Shown piece by piece: positions 1 through 14,500 of a stretch of DNA of 64,000 nucleotides. The DNA is taken from the NCBI GenBank assembly GCA_031308135.1, contig JAHLJT010000631.1, positions 260,254,355 to 260,318,354 of the forward strand, in the 5' to 3' direction. This DNA is from Acheta domesticus (taxonomy: Eukaryota; Arthropoda; Insecta; Orthoptera; Gryllidae). The translations under genes and the position numbers were made by a program. Numbering within the stretch: position 1 is the first letter of the stretch; each line of letters begins with the position of its first letter. Below the pieces are notes generated by a model. That model had not been told where the DNA came from and searched no databases. It worked only from the letters and a program-made list of their open reading frames with translations.

Positions 1-2224
1 TGTCAGTCCTGGAGAGCCTCTTCTACAAATGTATAACAAATTCCCCAATATACTAGGTTGGTCAAATTAATTTAATTATTGTGACAAATTATTTTTTAAT
101 TATTCTATGTTTATTATAATTTTTGAAATGCTACATGTACATAAAATAATAGTTGTCGCTAAGGATCTCGACAGTTCCTAAAGCGAACTAAGTGGATTTT
201 TTTTTAAAATCCCTAGTTTAAAAAATGAAAATACATTATTGAAAATATGATTAAATTCAGTTCAAAATTGCAACTTCAGATTCTCAATATTGAAATAAAT
301 TGAAGCGTGATGTAGTAAAATATAACACCTTGTCTCTTTACTTCAAACTGGTACGTGTTTGAATTGTCACTCAGCAAAAGAAATTGAGTCTCGTTGTCTC
401 TTTCTCAAAAGAATATAGAAAAGGAGTCATTGTTGAGTACGAACAATAATAAAGAACAAATGAACCGCTAACTCCAGAAAGGCAATTAGTTCAATTTTAC
501 ATATTTTTGTATTGGCAGGGAGGGTTGTGAGTAGGTCAATGCATTGTGTACTGCAGAAAGGAAACTTGACCTCTCGATAGTATATGTCTTTGCCTTCATA
601 TGCAAAAATACACCGTAAAGAGAACATTGTCTTAAAATTGTTTTTTAAACAGTTGTTGTTTTTTTCTCCTGTAAAAATTAGGAAACACGGACTAGTTCCC
701 TTTCTGCAGTTGACAACTCAAATACATTTGCAGCTTGATTGCTCTCAAACACTCATATTGGTGAAAGTGAGATTAATAAATAGTTTTTGTGTAATATTGT
801 ACAGGTGTTACAAAAAAGAATGTGTACTAAGAAGTTATTACAAACTTTCCCCTCTTCAATAATTTCAAGTCTTTCTTGTGAATTGTAGACGTAAAATATA
901 GATTATTTCCGAAGTGAGTTATTAACTAAGAAGTTGTTCGTAGGTGAATTGTTAGTGATCATTCCTCCATTATAAAGCCCTGGCGTGCCATCTAAACGGT
1001 ATATTCATGCTATGCTCCTAAACATGGGATTTGGAACACGAAATTTTAGTGACGACCCGCGACACTGCAGAGCCGTACGGGTTGCATACTTGTTCGAGGG
1101 CTAACAATTGAAAACTCCGGAAAATAAGAAACGAGACGAAAATCTCTATCTTCTCAATGAGAAAATTATATCCTTTGAATTTTATTCATTTTGAGCTGTG
1201 TTATCTTGTCCCACTTTCTAGATCGTAAAATTTGATATGTGCCTTTGCAATATTTACAACCTTCTAAATTTACTTGCAATTCTATGTATTTGAAAAAATG
1301 GTAATCATTGATAATACTATTGTTTGTAGACAATACATTGTTGATTCAAGTGCTATAAGAACGTGATCCTTGAATCATTGTGCTATGAATATACTATCTG
1401 CAGATGGATCTCTTTCAATTGCCCTTGAGCTTCCACAGAGTGATGAATACAGTAAATATGCAGAAAACAAAATCTATATTTCATTTCCTGAATTTTAAAA
1501 ACATTGACTAGCCCTCATTTTCATAATCATTGAAAAGAAATACTTGTTTTGACTAATGAGGCATTTAGTGCTCTTAAGCAAAGACAAATCCCCTTAATTG
1601 TTTCACACGTCTTGCCTTGTCTTTGCCCCCTCCCCGCCACACTACTACGCGCGCGCATTTTGAATTAAAAATATTTTTTTCTTAAACATTAAATGTTATA
1701 TCGACTACTTAACGCCATTTTTTAATGGAATAAGTGTCTAAGTATGTTTTATAATTTTACGTTCCAACAACACCTTGTTTATTTCCTCCTTAAATACATT
1801 CACTAACTACTACTTAATCTTTTTTCGTAAGGTTGCATTCGATTGTACACTTGCTTGGCTTGGAAAATTTGGAGCTAATTTATCTGGAGAGAAGATACAC
1901 CCTTTTTGCGTTTCGAAATATAGTGTTTGTGTTTATTTCGAAAACGTATGCATAACTATTGCTAATTTATAAGAAGGTAAACATATTTATAAAAATTTCC
2001 ATACAGCTTTCTACAAGAAAGCACCCCTGCGATCTTGGGTGTGAGCGAAGTCAGGTGTGAAGCAAGTTGGGATTTCGCATCAATCAACTGTGACGACAGA
2101 AATTGCTTCAACAATATTGTCAAACGAAGTATTAAGACTTATTTCCAATTATTGACTCTACATATTCAATAATTTGTGTCTGGTATGCATTATGACTGAT
2201 TATGGAACTTCTGGATGATCAAAA
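1..2224. other. Upstream intergenic DNA, no gene seen
   Basis: AT-rich sequence with only short open frames that have no recognisable domains and no plausible splice context. I see no repeat family shared with the rest of the window here. It is probably the intergenic and distal promoter region of the Gpdh gene that follows. Confidence 0.5.
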
Positions 2225-2299
2225 ATGTACTGGATCAGAAAACAGTACAAATTCAAATCTATCATAATTTTACTTGATAATGAACTTTCATTCTTAAGA

Positions 2300-2548
2300 C
2301 CTCCTGGCCTTGGCATCCTGCCACTCGTTCCGCGCGAACCCGTGTGGCCAGTAGAGTGCAAAGTCCAAAGTGTGCGGTATTACAGTGATATTTGTGGCGC
2401 GGAGCCTCGCTACACCAGTCGCTGTGGGGTCCTCGGGCGCGTGGTTAGTGCTACGCTACGCAGTCCGTCCGTGTCTCCGGCACCTCAGCGTCCACTCGAC
2501 CGTCCAACGCATCTTTCATACTCGTGGCCCAGTAGTTTCAATATAATC
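2300..2548 (+). promoter_or_regulatory. GC-rich leader and probable core promoter of Gpdh
   Basis: This block is strikingly richer in G+C and CpG than its AT-rich surroundings (for example the cgcgcgaacc, gtggcgcgg and ctcgggcgcgtgg stretches) and runs directly into the Gpdh start codon at 2549. It therefore most likely contains the transcription start and 5' UTR. The reading frame of exon 1 stays open upstream to 2225, but the extra residues are not conserved with other Gpdh proteins, so I treat it as untranslated. No clear TATA box was identified. Confidence 0.5.
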
Positions 2549-2592
2549 ATGCCGACAGAAAGAAAAGTTTGTGTTGTGGGATCTGGGAATTG
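2549..2592 (+). CDS. Gpdh1: Gpdh coding exon 1
   Basis: Encodes residues 1-14 plus two bases of Trp15 ([15 protein letters not shown]). It ends at a GTAAGT donor. It carries most of the NAD-binding glycine loop, which is completed by exon 2. Confidence 0.93.
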
Positions 2593-5500
2593 GTAAGTAA
2601 AAAAAAAAATTGATTGGAACACTCATGAAACAATTTTTTAGGTTATGTTGTGCTAGAGACAACTGTTGAAGCACAGGGGAGAAATAAAAAATATATGAAG
2701 ATTGTCAGCAGTTATGTATTAATTTGAAATGGGATGTAACATGTAAATGTAGTTTTGTTTTAATTTACTTATACATTTCCCCCAATTGTTAAATGACACC
2801 AGGATGTAATTTTAGACACATTTCTTATATTATTAATTGTATCAAAATAATATGTATTATTTGTATTTTTAATTTTCTAAATGTAACTTCTATTTCACAG
2901 GGGCTCTGCAATTGCAAGGATTGTAGGTTTCAATGCAAAGCGACATCCTACTTTGCATGAAACAGTAACTATGTATGTTTATGAAGAAATTATAGATGGA
3001 AAGAAGTTGACAGAAATTATTAACGAAACTCATGAAAATGTCAAATATTTGCCTGGATACAAGATCCCTTCGAATGTAGTAAGTATGTTGGAACTATCAG
3101 ATTTTAATGTACTTTTAACATAATTTGATTTGAATCAGTGTTGTAAGAATTTTACCTATTGATTCAGAATGTATCTTGTGTTCTCGTATCTTTAATGTAG
3201 CCTCTGTTACATTTGTTCTAAATTTCTTGACTGTTTTCACCATTTCAGTACTTCTCTCATAATAAACTTTCAATTTTACTTTTCTGTATGCATTTGAAAA
3301 TGTCACACAGTTTTGACTGTGTTTTTTATTAAAAAATGTAATGAAAATTCAAAATAATTTGTGATAGAGCAAACCGTTAATGACAAATGATTAAATTGTC
3401 AAAACGATAAATAGTTTGTTCGGTAAAGGTTAAATCAATTGAGGTTTTGTCATGATGACATTCAACCTTAACTTTTCTGAAGGATCTTTTGATTTCTGTT
3501 TTTAAACTTTGAAAAAGGTATGTTTTCAATATGGATGTTTTAATACTGCAGCAAATGTTTAGAAGGTTTGTAAACATTTATTTCTTGTTTTCCCTGACCA
3601 TAATAATTTGTATTTCAGATTGCTGTCCCTGACCTTGTTGAAGCTGCAAAGGATGCAGATATCCTAATCTTTGTAGTGCCACACCAGTTCATTCAAAGAA
3701 TATGTTCAACATTACTTGGAAAGATCAAACCAACAGCGTGTGGCCTTTCTCTGATCAAAGTAAGTTGTTGAGTAATTTTTTAGCTTAAATTTCTTTTTTG
3801 TTTCAACTTATTGTTCTCTAGTTTAAGTTATTAATAATTTTAATAAAATATTTCATTCTAAAATTTCAGTGTCGTAACAAGTCTTTCAATTTAATTTGCA
3901 GAATGGATTATTGTTGCATAGTAATATCTCTGTACGAATATTAGTGTTTGCATAAATAAACAACACATTTCTTTCCAAATTAATAGATATTTTGTTTTCT
4001 AGGGTTTTGAACGAGCAGAGGGTGGTGGAATCGAACTAATTTCCCATGTAATTCAGAAGTTGCTTAGAATACCAGTCAGTGTTCTTATGGGTGCAAATAT
4101 TGCACAAGAAGTAGCAGCAGAAAAGTTTTGTGAGACCACAATAGGTATGTGGACTATCTTCACGTAACAAATAATCAATTTTAAAAATTAACTGATATGA
4201 ATTGGCAAACAGAAATTTGCCAAGTGGTGTTGGTGTTGATTTAACAGGGCATAAAAAAAAATTATTTCTACATATTGATTTTAAAACAGTGGCTTGTTTT
4301 TGTGAGTCTTTTTTATACTATAAGGTGTGAAAATTTGTGTATGGTTTTTGGTATTTTTGTCTTGTTAAATAGTAATATTTTTCGTATTTTAAATGTGTAC
4401 ATCAGGTTGTAAAGACAAGGAGATGGCCCCTGTTTTCCAAGATCTTATCCAAACAGATAACTTCAGAGTTGTTGTAGTGGATGATGTTGATGCTGTAGAA
4501 GTGTGTGGTGCTCTGAAGGTAAACAAATCATTTCTTTCTTTAGATTCATATTTTCACTGTAATTATCAACCTTATGAGTATAATTAGAATGTTGTTAGTT
4601 CTTCAAATTACAATCTATTTAAAGTAATAGCAATGTAATGAAGAATCTCATTGGTTTGAAGACATTAACTGATGTTTTTGTAAGATCCCTTCAATATTTG
4701 CTCATTACTATTTTCATGTAATTTTTCAAAATACTTTTCAAAAAATATTATTTCACAGAATTTTTGACCGTGAATTTCATTGTTTGTGCTTTTCTACAAA
4801 ATAAATATTCTACTTATACAGTACTATATTTTGTAAATTTTCTTATCTTCAGACTTATCATTGTTTACAATGTGTTAGAAATTATACAAAGTATTCTAAT
4901 GCAGAATGTTGTTGCTGTTGGTGCTGGAATCGTGGATGGTCTGGAAATGGGAGATAACACAAAGGCTGCTATCATTCGACTTGGTCTTATGGAAATGATA
5001 AAATTCATTGAAGTATTTTACCCTGGCTGCAAATTATCAACTTTCTTTGAGAGTTGTGGTGTAGCAGACCTTATCACTACATGTTATGGAGGCAGAAATC
5101 GACGTGTTGCTGAAGCATTTGTGAAATCTTCAAAGGTTAGTGCATTCATTTTTTTGTAACTTACTGTATATCCTTTTTTCCTCTGTAAATAATCAGTAAG
5201 AGTTAGTCCGAATGGTGATTTGTGTAATCGCTAAGTGGTCGTACATGCTCACATCTTTATCTTTAATTTTTAACATATTGTGTTAAGTTAGCTAGCTGAA
5301 CTCTGAGTAGGATTTATTTCCAGCCTACTCGGGGATTATGAATGTCATGAAAATTGTATTAGGGGACAAAATAAAATTTTAAAAATATGCATATTTGTTT
5401 TACAGACTATTGATGAATTGGAAAAAGAACTTCTCAATGGACAGAAACTTCAGGGTCCTATCACAGCTGATGAAGTTAATTATATGTTGAAGCAAAGGAA

Positions 5501-8500
5501 TATGGAAGACAGGTTAGTGTGGACATTTTTTTTTAATTATAGAAATTCCTTTTACACTTAGCAGAGTTATAGGTCATATTAATTTTCATATTTGTACATT
5601 GTTAATACTAAGACTTGCAGTACAAGTGTAAAAGTATCCTTGTACCGGTAGAATTGTACTGGTTTGAAAGTGATTTGTAACATCAGAATTGGGTTTTAAA
5701 AATTTCTGCAGTTGTTGTTTGCCTTCATTTGAAAATTACTAGTTTGTTCTTTTACTGCATGCTTTTTCCTATTGATAACTATTATGTCTGATTAGTTAAC
5801 AATTTAAAATCAGGTTCAAATTGTTTATGGTAAATATGTATTTCTTTGTGATACATTTTCTTATAAGGTACTGCAGAATTTTTGTAATGTTCACATGAGA
5901 GATGTTCACTTCAGAGATTCACGTTATCTGATTTTATTCATCAAGAAGGTAGGAATTTATTTCCATTTTGCTGTGTCAGACTTGCACCTTACAATATTTG
6001 TATCCTGTTGGCTTAAAACTCATTATTGTTGTTGTTGTTGTTATTATTATTATTATAATAGCTCGACCAACTTGAGAATGATGTTTACAGAAGCGCGCCA
6101 CTGTCTGTGTTTACATCTGAAACGACAGAGACAGAGATAAAAGGATACTCAATTCAAAATTAAAATGGCACCGTGCCAAACTATTGCGAAAGAAAGCACG
6201 ATTTATTTTGTTGCAAATCTAATATATTCCCAATTAATATTTTAACTATATTTGGACATGTCTGCACTTCATATTGGAAGAAATAAAAGTATAATTATCT
6301 CTGCAAAACGATTCAAAATTTTGAAAATAATTCTTTCGATGAGCGGTAACATTCATATAAATCGTTTATTTTAATTTAAGTAGTTTCTCAGAATATATTC
6401 CAAATAAAATTATTTTCTATGTAAGAAGTAACTACTACCATAATGAAGAATATTATAGATATTTATGACAGTAAAATTAATGTTTTGGTACTTTATTGCA
6501 TACCTAACGAACCGTCTAAAGCCTATGGAAAAAAAGATGAATGAAGGAGAATACAAAATGTTTAAATTCAATGAAAAAGTATTAAAAATTCAATATAAAC
6601 AAAACTTTTTATAAAGATTTGTACTAGAATGGTGAAAAGTAAAGAAAGCAACTTAAAGGGACAAAAATAAAACAGTCTGTGCAAATCGTGTTTGATGTGT
6701 CTCAGATGTTATATTTTATCAGCTGATTCACAACCTCTATGAAGGAGGCCATGGTGATTCCGTAGGAGCAGTCTCTGAACTCGCTTCCCGCTCCTGGCGA
6801 CTTTTGTTAGCTAAACTGACTGTACAGATCCGTGTTTTCACTGTTAGTTCCACAACGCGTCGCAATCGCAGTCTTCATTCTTCACTTGGTCGAATTATAT
6901 TATTATTATTATTACTATTATTATTAGTATTATTGTTATTAAGAATTTCCTGCACTGAATCATGAGAAACGAAAATTTTTGTAAGCACCGTATGGCAAGA
7001 TTAATATGTATAACTATCAATGTTGCAATTGAGAAAAAGTTTTTTGATTTAAATATATTTAAAAGAACATTGCATGTGGATAAAAAATTGTGTTAATGAT
7101 ACAGACTAAATAACAGTTAGGAAATGATATAAAAAGTGGCGGGGGGGGGGGGGTTCTTTGCTCTACAAACGTGGTGATACTACCCTACTACAACAGAAAC
7201 CATTTTCTGAGATATACTGACAACTAGGTAAAGGAAAAATGTCTTTCGTCATATTGCCCTTTTTCTTCCTGAAATATCTCAGGCAGGGAATTGGAAGTTG
7301 TGTAGATTGCTTGAAATCACAGCCAAGTACTTATCACCTTCACATCCACCACAAAATACTTCTAGGGTATACTATGGTATTTGGGTTAGAGGTTTAAATG
7401 GAATGCAGAAAGGAATAAACATTTTGTCTCCTTGAGAAAGGAGATTAGTATTCCAATTTGAACTGTATTTAGTCCCTAGATGCTTGCTTCAAAATTTTAT
7501 TCTGCATATGTTTGCCTTTTGGAGGTATATTGCATATAATTTTATATTTCATATTATTCTGAATTTGATTTCATTATGTTATCTGCATGTTTTAGGATTC
7601 ATATTATTTTCCTTTCTTGGCTGACTTTTCCTATTAATAAATTTCTCCTAACAGATAATATCCACTTACTCAAACTATATGACTTCCCTTTAATTTATTA
7701 TTTTTTTATTTTCTTGAATACCCTACAATACTTTGAGAAGAATACTTTCACAAATAAAACTAAGATTTTGCTAGAATTTAACATTAAGTCTTAAGACACG
7801 GGCCTGTTCACCAGAACTTTGTAGAAAGAGGTGTCTGCTCAATTCATGTATTCTTTGAACATCTGATTTTATAGAAACAGTTGGCTTCTTCTTATGCTTG
7901 TGTGCATACTTCTGTTTGTTCATTAACTCAAAACATGAAATTTTATCTGCATATTTTTTTCAATAAATTTTAATGTTTAACTTCATATTTTGGCATTTTA
8001 TATTGCATAAAAATCTGAGCCAAAGACATCAGAGCTAGACCTATTCAAGTGATGACCACACCAAAGCTGTACTCTCAATTAGTGCTTTATTATCTTTTTA
8101 CTATAATATAGAGAGAAAAAGTATTGAAATCACCTCAACAATATAATCTCAAATATTTGGTTGTAAAATACAAGTTTAATGTCCTTTTGAGTTGTAAACT
8201 TGCACATGTTTTGGAATTAAGGTATATTAGTGCTGTTCCAAAGTGATTGAGGTTGAACAGGGGATGACGAGATTTGTGCAATTTCCCAAAACCGTGTAAT
8301 TTTTGGAAGTCTGTCTGATTTCTTTGATGGATGATGAATGTACGTCATGCAAAATCTTTGAAGCTTTGGAGCTGAAATGTGGTCAACACATCATGAGTTA
8401 CTTGTGCCATTCTTGGGATAATCAAGATATTTTAATATTTGGAGGTACTTTCACATTTTAAAATTTTCTGGAAAATGGTCCCAAATTCTTTTCTTTAAAA

Positions 8501-11500
8501 TGTTTGGTTGAATACAGAAAAATGCTTTTGTAAATATAGTATTGATCTGATTTTCATGAAAACTTCTGACATTTGAAAATTGTAAAAGTTCAAATATTTT
8601 TTGAACTTGTCATGCAACTCCCAAATCAAAGCCAGAGATTTCTTAATAAATGCAATTTATCCCTCGGGTGTAGATCTTTAAATACTGTCGTGCAAGTTTT
8701 TTTATGTAAAAACACAACAAATACAAGAGAAGTAAAAGTTTTGGTTTGCTCTGCATTCCCACTAGTTTTGATAGGCAATGTTTAGTGACACCTGTCCTTC
8801 AGCGATAGTAATAGCATGTTTTAGATTCTTGCAAATTAGTTGTATTACTATTTTTTTGTTAGTTTCTATGTTTTCAGTCATTATTAATGAGAATTACTTG
8901 AAGACTTTAATAAATGTAATGAATTACTAGTATAATGTGGCTTACATCAACTAGCATCAACAAGGCATCAGTAATGTTGAAATGAAAAAGTAATAGTCAA
9001 CTAATGCATACTTTTATATGTATTATAATTATGAATGATCTAGAAAATGTTTATTTGTATTATATGTTAATAATTATATTTATAATATTTATATATTATA
9101 ATATATAAACATATCATACAAATATATTATAATATATATAAAATATGTGTTAATGTTTTTATTAAGTTAATGGTTTTACTGTAATTGTGGTGTTTATTTT
9201 AAAGAAAAGCATTGAGGAGAAGAAATATGAATATTTCTCATACACATAAATAAAACTGAAATATATAGAATTATTACATGTACTGTAGAGCATGTGTTTT
9301 GTATGCTAAATATGCACTTAATAGAATGTATTCCTCACATATTATATACACATGGTGTTCGCTAACACACAAAGAAACCAAACATTTAAAACAAGTATTC
9401 AGACAATTAATACAATGAAAATTTGTTTCTTAACTTGTCAATAATTCTCCTAAATTTTTGAAAGATACTTTCTAAGTTTAGTAATTTATTAAGGTTGCAA
9501 TCATTCTAATTTATTTTAAATTTTGAATGTGAACAAATATTGATATGTGTTAATTTTAATATGCAGGTTCCCCCTTATGACTGCGGTGCACAAAATCTGT
9601 AAAGGTGAGATGAAGCCTATTCAGTTGGTGGATGCAATGCGATCTCATCCAGAACACATGTAAGTGGATTCTACACCATGGCCGTCAACTTGCAATCCAT
9701 CGTAGTAGTAGTAGAAGAAGCAGAACGTTGTTACCTTGCATTACCTGGATGAAAAGTTTTGTTGTCCGTTTTTTTTAATGTATTTCTGTAGTGGCTGGAA
9801 GTTTGTGTCTGTGTGTGTCTGGATGTGTGTGCATGCTGTGCCATTCTGAAAAGTACCTGCACTTCTAAATGACTTTTATTACATTGTAGTTTTGTGGATG
9901 TGAAATGTAAAATTTGACATTATTGTAATTATTACATAGAAATAATTGTTGGTATTATTGTAGAGCATGTATGTATGTAAATATTTTACATGTATTAATT
10001 TGCAGAGCTTTATATTGTGTTAAAATAATATTTTTCTGTTTTATAATATTTCTGTTTTTTCTAAACACATTGTGTGTAGTTTTAATCCTGACCTGTAAGT
10101 GTTCCTCAATATTTAGATTATGCTTCCTGCTTGTTTTTGACTATTCTGTTAAAAATATACAAAGGGCATTCTAAAAGTTTCCAGAAAGAAACAGAAGCAG
10201 TTGTTTTTTCTGTCTCATGGCCAATGATGCTTTTTAAAGAAATCTTGATACTACGTTTTATATATATATATAAATAAACTGTCTTTCGATTCAGTGGTTT
10301 GTGCGTTTGGTTTGTTATGAAGCTAACCGAACAGCAGTTTTCTTTTCGATCTTTTACAAATTTTAAAGTTTGTCAGAGTGCTAACGAATTTCGTGAATGT
10401 TTGATGTTGCATTCAGATATTCTTCCCCTTCATAATCAAATGTTAGTGAATAGTATTGAGAATTTCATCTGAGCCGAAATTTACTGGAGGCTGAGCCTTG
10501 CATGGGACTCATATTGACAGTCACAACTAGAAAACATATAATCTATCCAGAACATGTTGCAGGATGATCCATGTACTTATCAGCAGTTGGAGCAGGTCTG
10601 GGCATTGAATCTTTTGTAAAGTCACAAATTTTGAATGATGAGCATTGTGTCAAAAAGGACTAGTGGTTGTATTCCAAATCATTTGACTGAAAAAAAAAGT
10701 GGGTAATCTGGAGAGACCCTGAAAAATTGGAAAGAAAATGGGTTCTTCTTTCTTTTCAGAGTCCAATAGTAACTGTTGCCTTGGTGGACCAAGGACAGCA
10801 CAGTGCTATACAAACTTTAGTCTCCCAAAAATCTTTGAGAGTATTCAGAAGAGAAGGCAAAAGAGAGGCTTGCATGATTGGGACAATTTTCCAGCTCAAG
10901 AAAGCAAAGCATTTTTTTTAGAGAACCATGTTCAACTTCTTGAGCTTGGTTCAGCTTCTGGAGCAACTTCTTCTAGTTGAGACCTGACCCCGTGTGATTT
11001 CGTGTTGTTTCCAAGAGCTAAAGAAATCATCAGAGATCACTGGTTCAGATCTCTAGTCCATATGATAGCGGCCAAAAAAGAATTTTTAGCCAAGCTGTTG
11101 AAGGAGTAAAGGCAAAGAGTCTTCCAGAAATGGTTTATAAGAAAGAACTGCTGTTTAGGAACAGAGCAGTTTCCTAGAGAAAATTTTGTAATAAGAGTAA
11201 ATTTTGTCTCTTTTAAACCTAAATCTGGAAACTTTTGGATGATCTTTGTATATATTCTAGGATGTAGAGCATCTCATCTCCACTATATTGCAAACTTTTC
11301 ACTTGCATTACTTGAATTAGCGGTCATATTTTCACATTTAATTTCTGACAATTTTTATCATCAGTGATTTAGGCTTTTTTCACAAATTGTAAGTACTACA
11401 GTATGGTTTTCTTCATAATTGTATTAAAGAGGGTAAACTTTTCATTTGATCTTTTTTTATTTAGTTTTCCTCCTTTCTAAGATTTTCCAAAACTTCCTTC

Positions 11501-14500
11501 ATCTTTCAATATGCTACAACTTTCATTGCAAACTTCAAAATTCTTTCTGAATTTTTAGAGTTATTTTAAGTTTGAACCATTCAGTTATCTTGTAATTTCC
11601 TTCTTCCAGTGACAGACCTTTCCATCAAAGCTGACAATTTTTATTGTTGGAATTAGCATGTTATAAGTGAATTGTGAATATATTTGTACTTCAGGAAGGT
11701 TAGAGCATTTTGCAGCTATCTTCATATTCAAAGTTAAATTTCTGTTGGAAAATCTAAACTTTTTTATTTTATTTTTTTATTATTATTATTTTGATAAACA
11801 AAGTAAGTATTAAGAATTTTAACTTGCCTTGGTCTGATCAAAAATAAATTTTTAATAATATCAAACTGAAGTAAACGAGACACTTATTGCAATTGATTTT
11901 AAGATCCCCAATCAAATTAGTGTGTGGATATGGTGTTTTGCTATAGGCTTTGGTTTGGCAAGATTCTTTGGGATGTTCCTTATAGAATCAAAAACAAAAA
12001 GCAATATCCCCTCTTCTGCGTGGCCCATATCTATTGCCTTCTTAGAGGAATTTTACACCCTCTACTTCTGAATGGCATTTACTACTGGTACATTGTTTCC
12101 ATATGGTAACATTTTTTGTCCTCTTTTAAAATTTTTATCACTTTGTGGTGCATGGTTAGGCATAATTCCTATGGGACCCTGTTGGATGGTCAGCATTCAT
12201 TTAATAAAACACAACCAGGTTTAAGTCTAAAACCTCAGTCAAAATTTAATTAAATAATTCATTAGATAAAAATCTCAGAAATGTATTTTCTGCTTGAAAG
12301 GTTTTAAGAAGTGTTTGATTTCTGGAACTGCTTGTTGTTCTCAACTGTAGTTTGCATGGAATATTTGTAATGATTTCCTCACTCTTACCAAATCAAGCAA
12401 ATAATCTGTATGCATTCCTGAAGCTTCCAGGTCTCTCTCCTCATCCTTAGAAATGTATGACAGTTGACAAAATCAATTAATCCAAAAGGCCATAATACAT
12501 ATGAATAAAGTGCATACAAATCACATAATATGTTTCACTATTATTAACTACGGGAGCAATAAGTGTGAACAAAAACGTAGGGTACCCTTAATTGACCTTC
12601 ATGTTATTATAGTCACTTGCGTTCCTATTATCATCAATTGCATTCCCATCATTGTTCAAAGTTGATGTTACTGACGTAGAACTCAAATAATTTTTGGATG
12701 AGCGTAGAGAAGTGTTCATAGTATTTGGAAGATTTGAGTCAAATGACATAACAGCTTTTTGAAGTGATAATGAAATATTAAGTTCAGCCAAAAGTACTGC
12801 AAGAATATATTTTATAAAAATTAAGAAGAAATAACACTAGATCTTCCAGTGAATAATTATTAAAGCATATTTAGATTCCTGCTTGTAGAGGTGATATATC
12901 TTTATAAGCTTCATATAAGAACAGAAAATCAGTGCACACAAAGTTTTAGAATGCAATTTTGAAATAAGTGAAGAAAATAAAGAAGTGAAAGAAGCAGCAA
13001 CGCACTGTTAGCTTCAGATAATTTTGGAACTGATTAATCAGTCTGTACATACATTACGTATCAGAGAAGTCTGTTAGGTAATGTAGTATGCTTTTATCAT
13101 GGTAATGGTATTGGAAGATGAAAATTTACTTTCTCTGAACTGTAAAACATCAACAGTGGGATCAGGCCCTTTAGTACATGAGGAAAAATTTGTTTCACGC
13201 ATCAATTCTAAAGAAGAGGAGTTTTCAGAAGCTGTTTGAATGTTGATCTCACATAGATTCTTTTGCTCTATTAGATTTTATTTTGTGACTTATGAGGTAT
13301 GTATACTAATTTTTTTAGAGGCATGGATGATAAGTTTTATTTGTGTGTTTTTATTGCATTACTCACTTTCAAGAAAATATAAAAATGAATTTTTGAGTAT
13401 GATTATTCTTCAATATAATCATCATAGAAGTAAATTGAAATGCATTGATATTTGGAACTAATTATCTTTTCTATTAGAATTTTGAATGTAGTTCAAAGAA
13501 ATCTCAAAGCAGTTGATATACAAAATTTTGTACCAATGCAGAACAAATCTGACAACTTTCTTGATAAACAGAAAATATTTGCGATTGGATCCTTCATGAA
13601 AGGATGAAATTATTAAAAGTAGAAGTTTAAAAATAAGATTAAAATGCCTTTTTCATATTCATTGTCATTTTATATAGAAATTAGTAACTTGAAGGTTTAG
13701 TTTCAAAATTGTTCATTATTATAGTTGCTTGATTATGATTTTTTTATTTTTGTTGGTTGTCTTTTAAAAATCAATTTTAAACACAAGACAGATACAACTT
13801 TTTAAAAAGTTTAAATAGAAGAACGAAAGAAAGAAGAAAAATAGAAGAAAGTTTTGAAAAAACAAAATTTCTTCTCCAAAGCTGGCCCTTAAAAATAATA
13901 ATATTTGAGGAAGACAAAGAGCTTATTAGAATAGAGCCAAGAGATATTTTGTGTAGTAGCTAAGAGGATTATCACTTTTGATTATATTTAACTTTTCTGC
14001 TGTAATCTAAAGATGCAAGTAGATATAAATATTTATGTGCCATGTGTCTTTTCATCGTGCATGCAAAATGTAGATAAACAACTATTTTCAATTGTGTTGG
14101 GATTGTTGCTGTCTTAAGTGTCTCTAAATGTTTAAAATAAACAATTTTCTAAGTTTTGCCGCACTTCATAAATATGCTTGAACTTTTATATATTTTATTA
14201 AGACTCAACAACTCTGAATTCACAAAAGTATTTTATTAAGATTATATTATTACCAAAATTTATTTACCTTAATAATTACTTCATTATTTCAAAAATGTCA
14301 GCTGGGTCCAATACAACCACTGTTTGGAGGAGAATTCTAACAGCCAGCTTAGCTGGTCAATTGTTTTCCATGTTATCTCTGATCGATACCAGGCAAATGT
14401 TGGAGCAGTACCCTAAGTAATAGGCCATGAACCAACATGATCTTTCTTTCCTCATCCTCATCCTTGTCTCCTTTCTCTCTACTGACACTTCATGCACTTT

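Larger units (their letters stand above)
5513..9566 (+). other. Gpdh intron 7, mostly unique AT-rich DNA
   Basis: A 4-kb GT-AG intron. It contains TTG/TTA microsatellites around 6024-6060 and 6898-6940, a possible inverted-repeat element between them, a run of 13 G at 7141-7153 and a TA-rich block at about 9035-9150. No coding potential with recognisable homology was seen. Confidence 0.7.

Noticed and set aside
2225..2548. N-terminal extension of Gpdh by 108 residues
   Set aside because: The frame is open but not conserved, lacks a targeting signal, and the MPTERK start matches the family.
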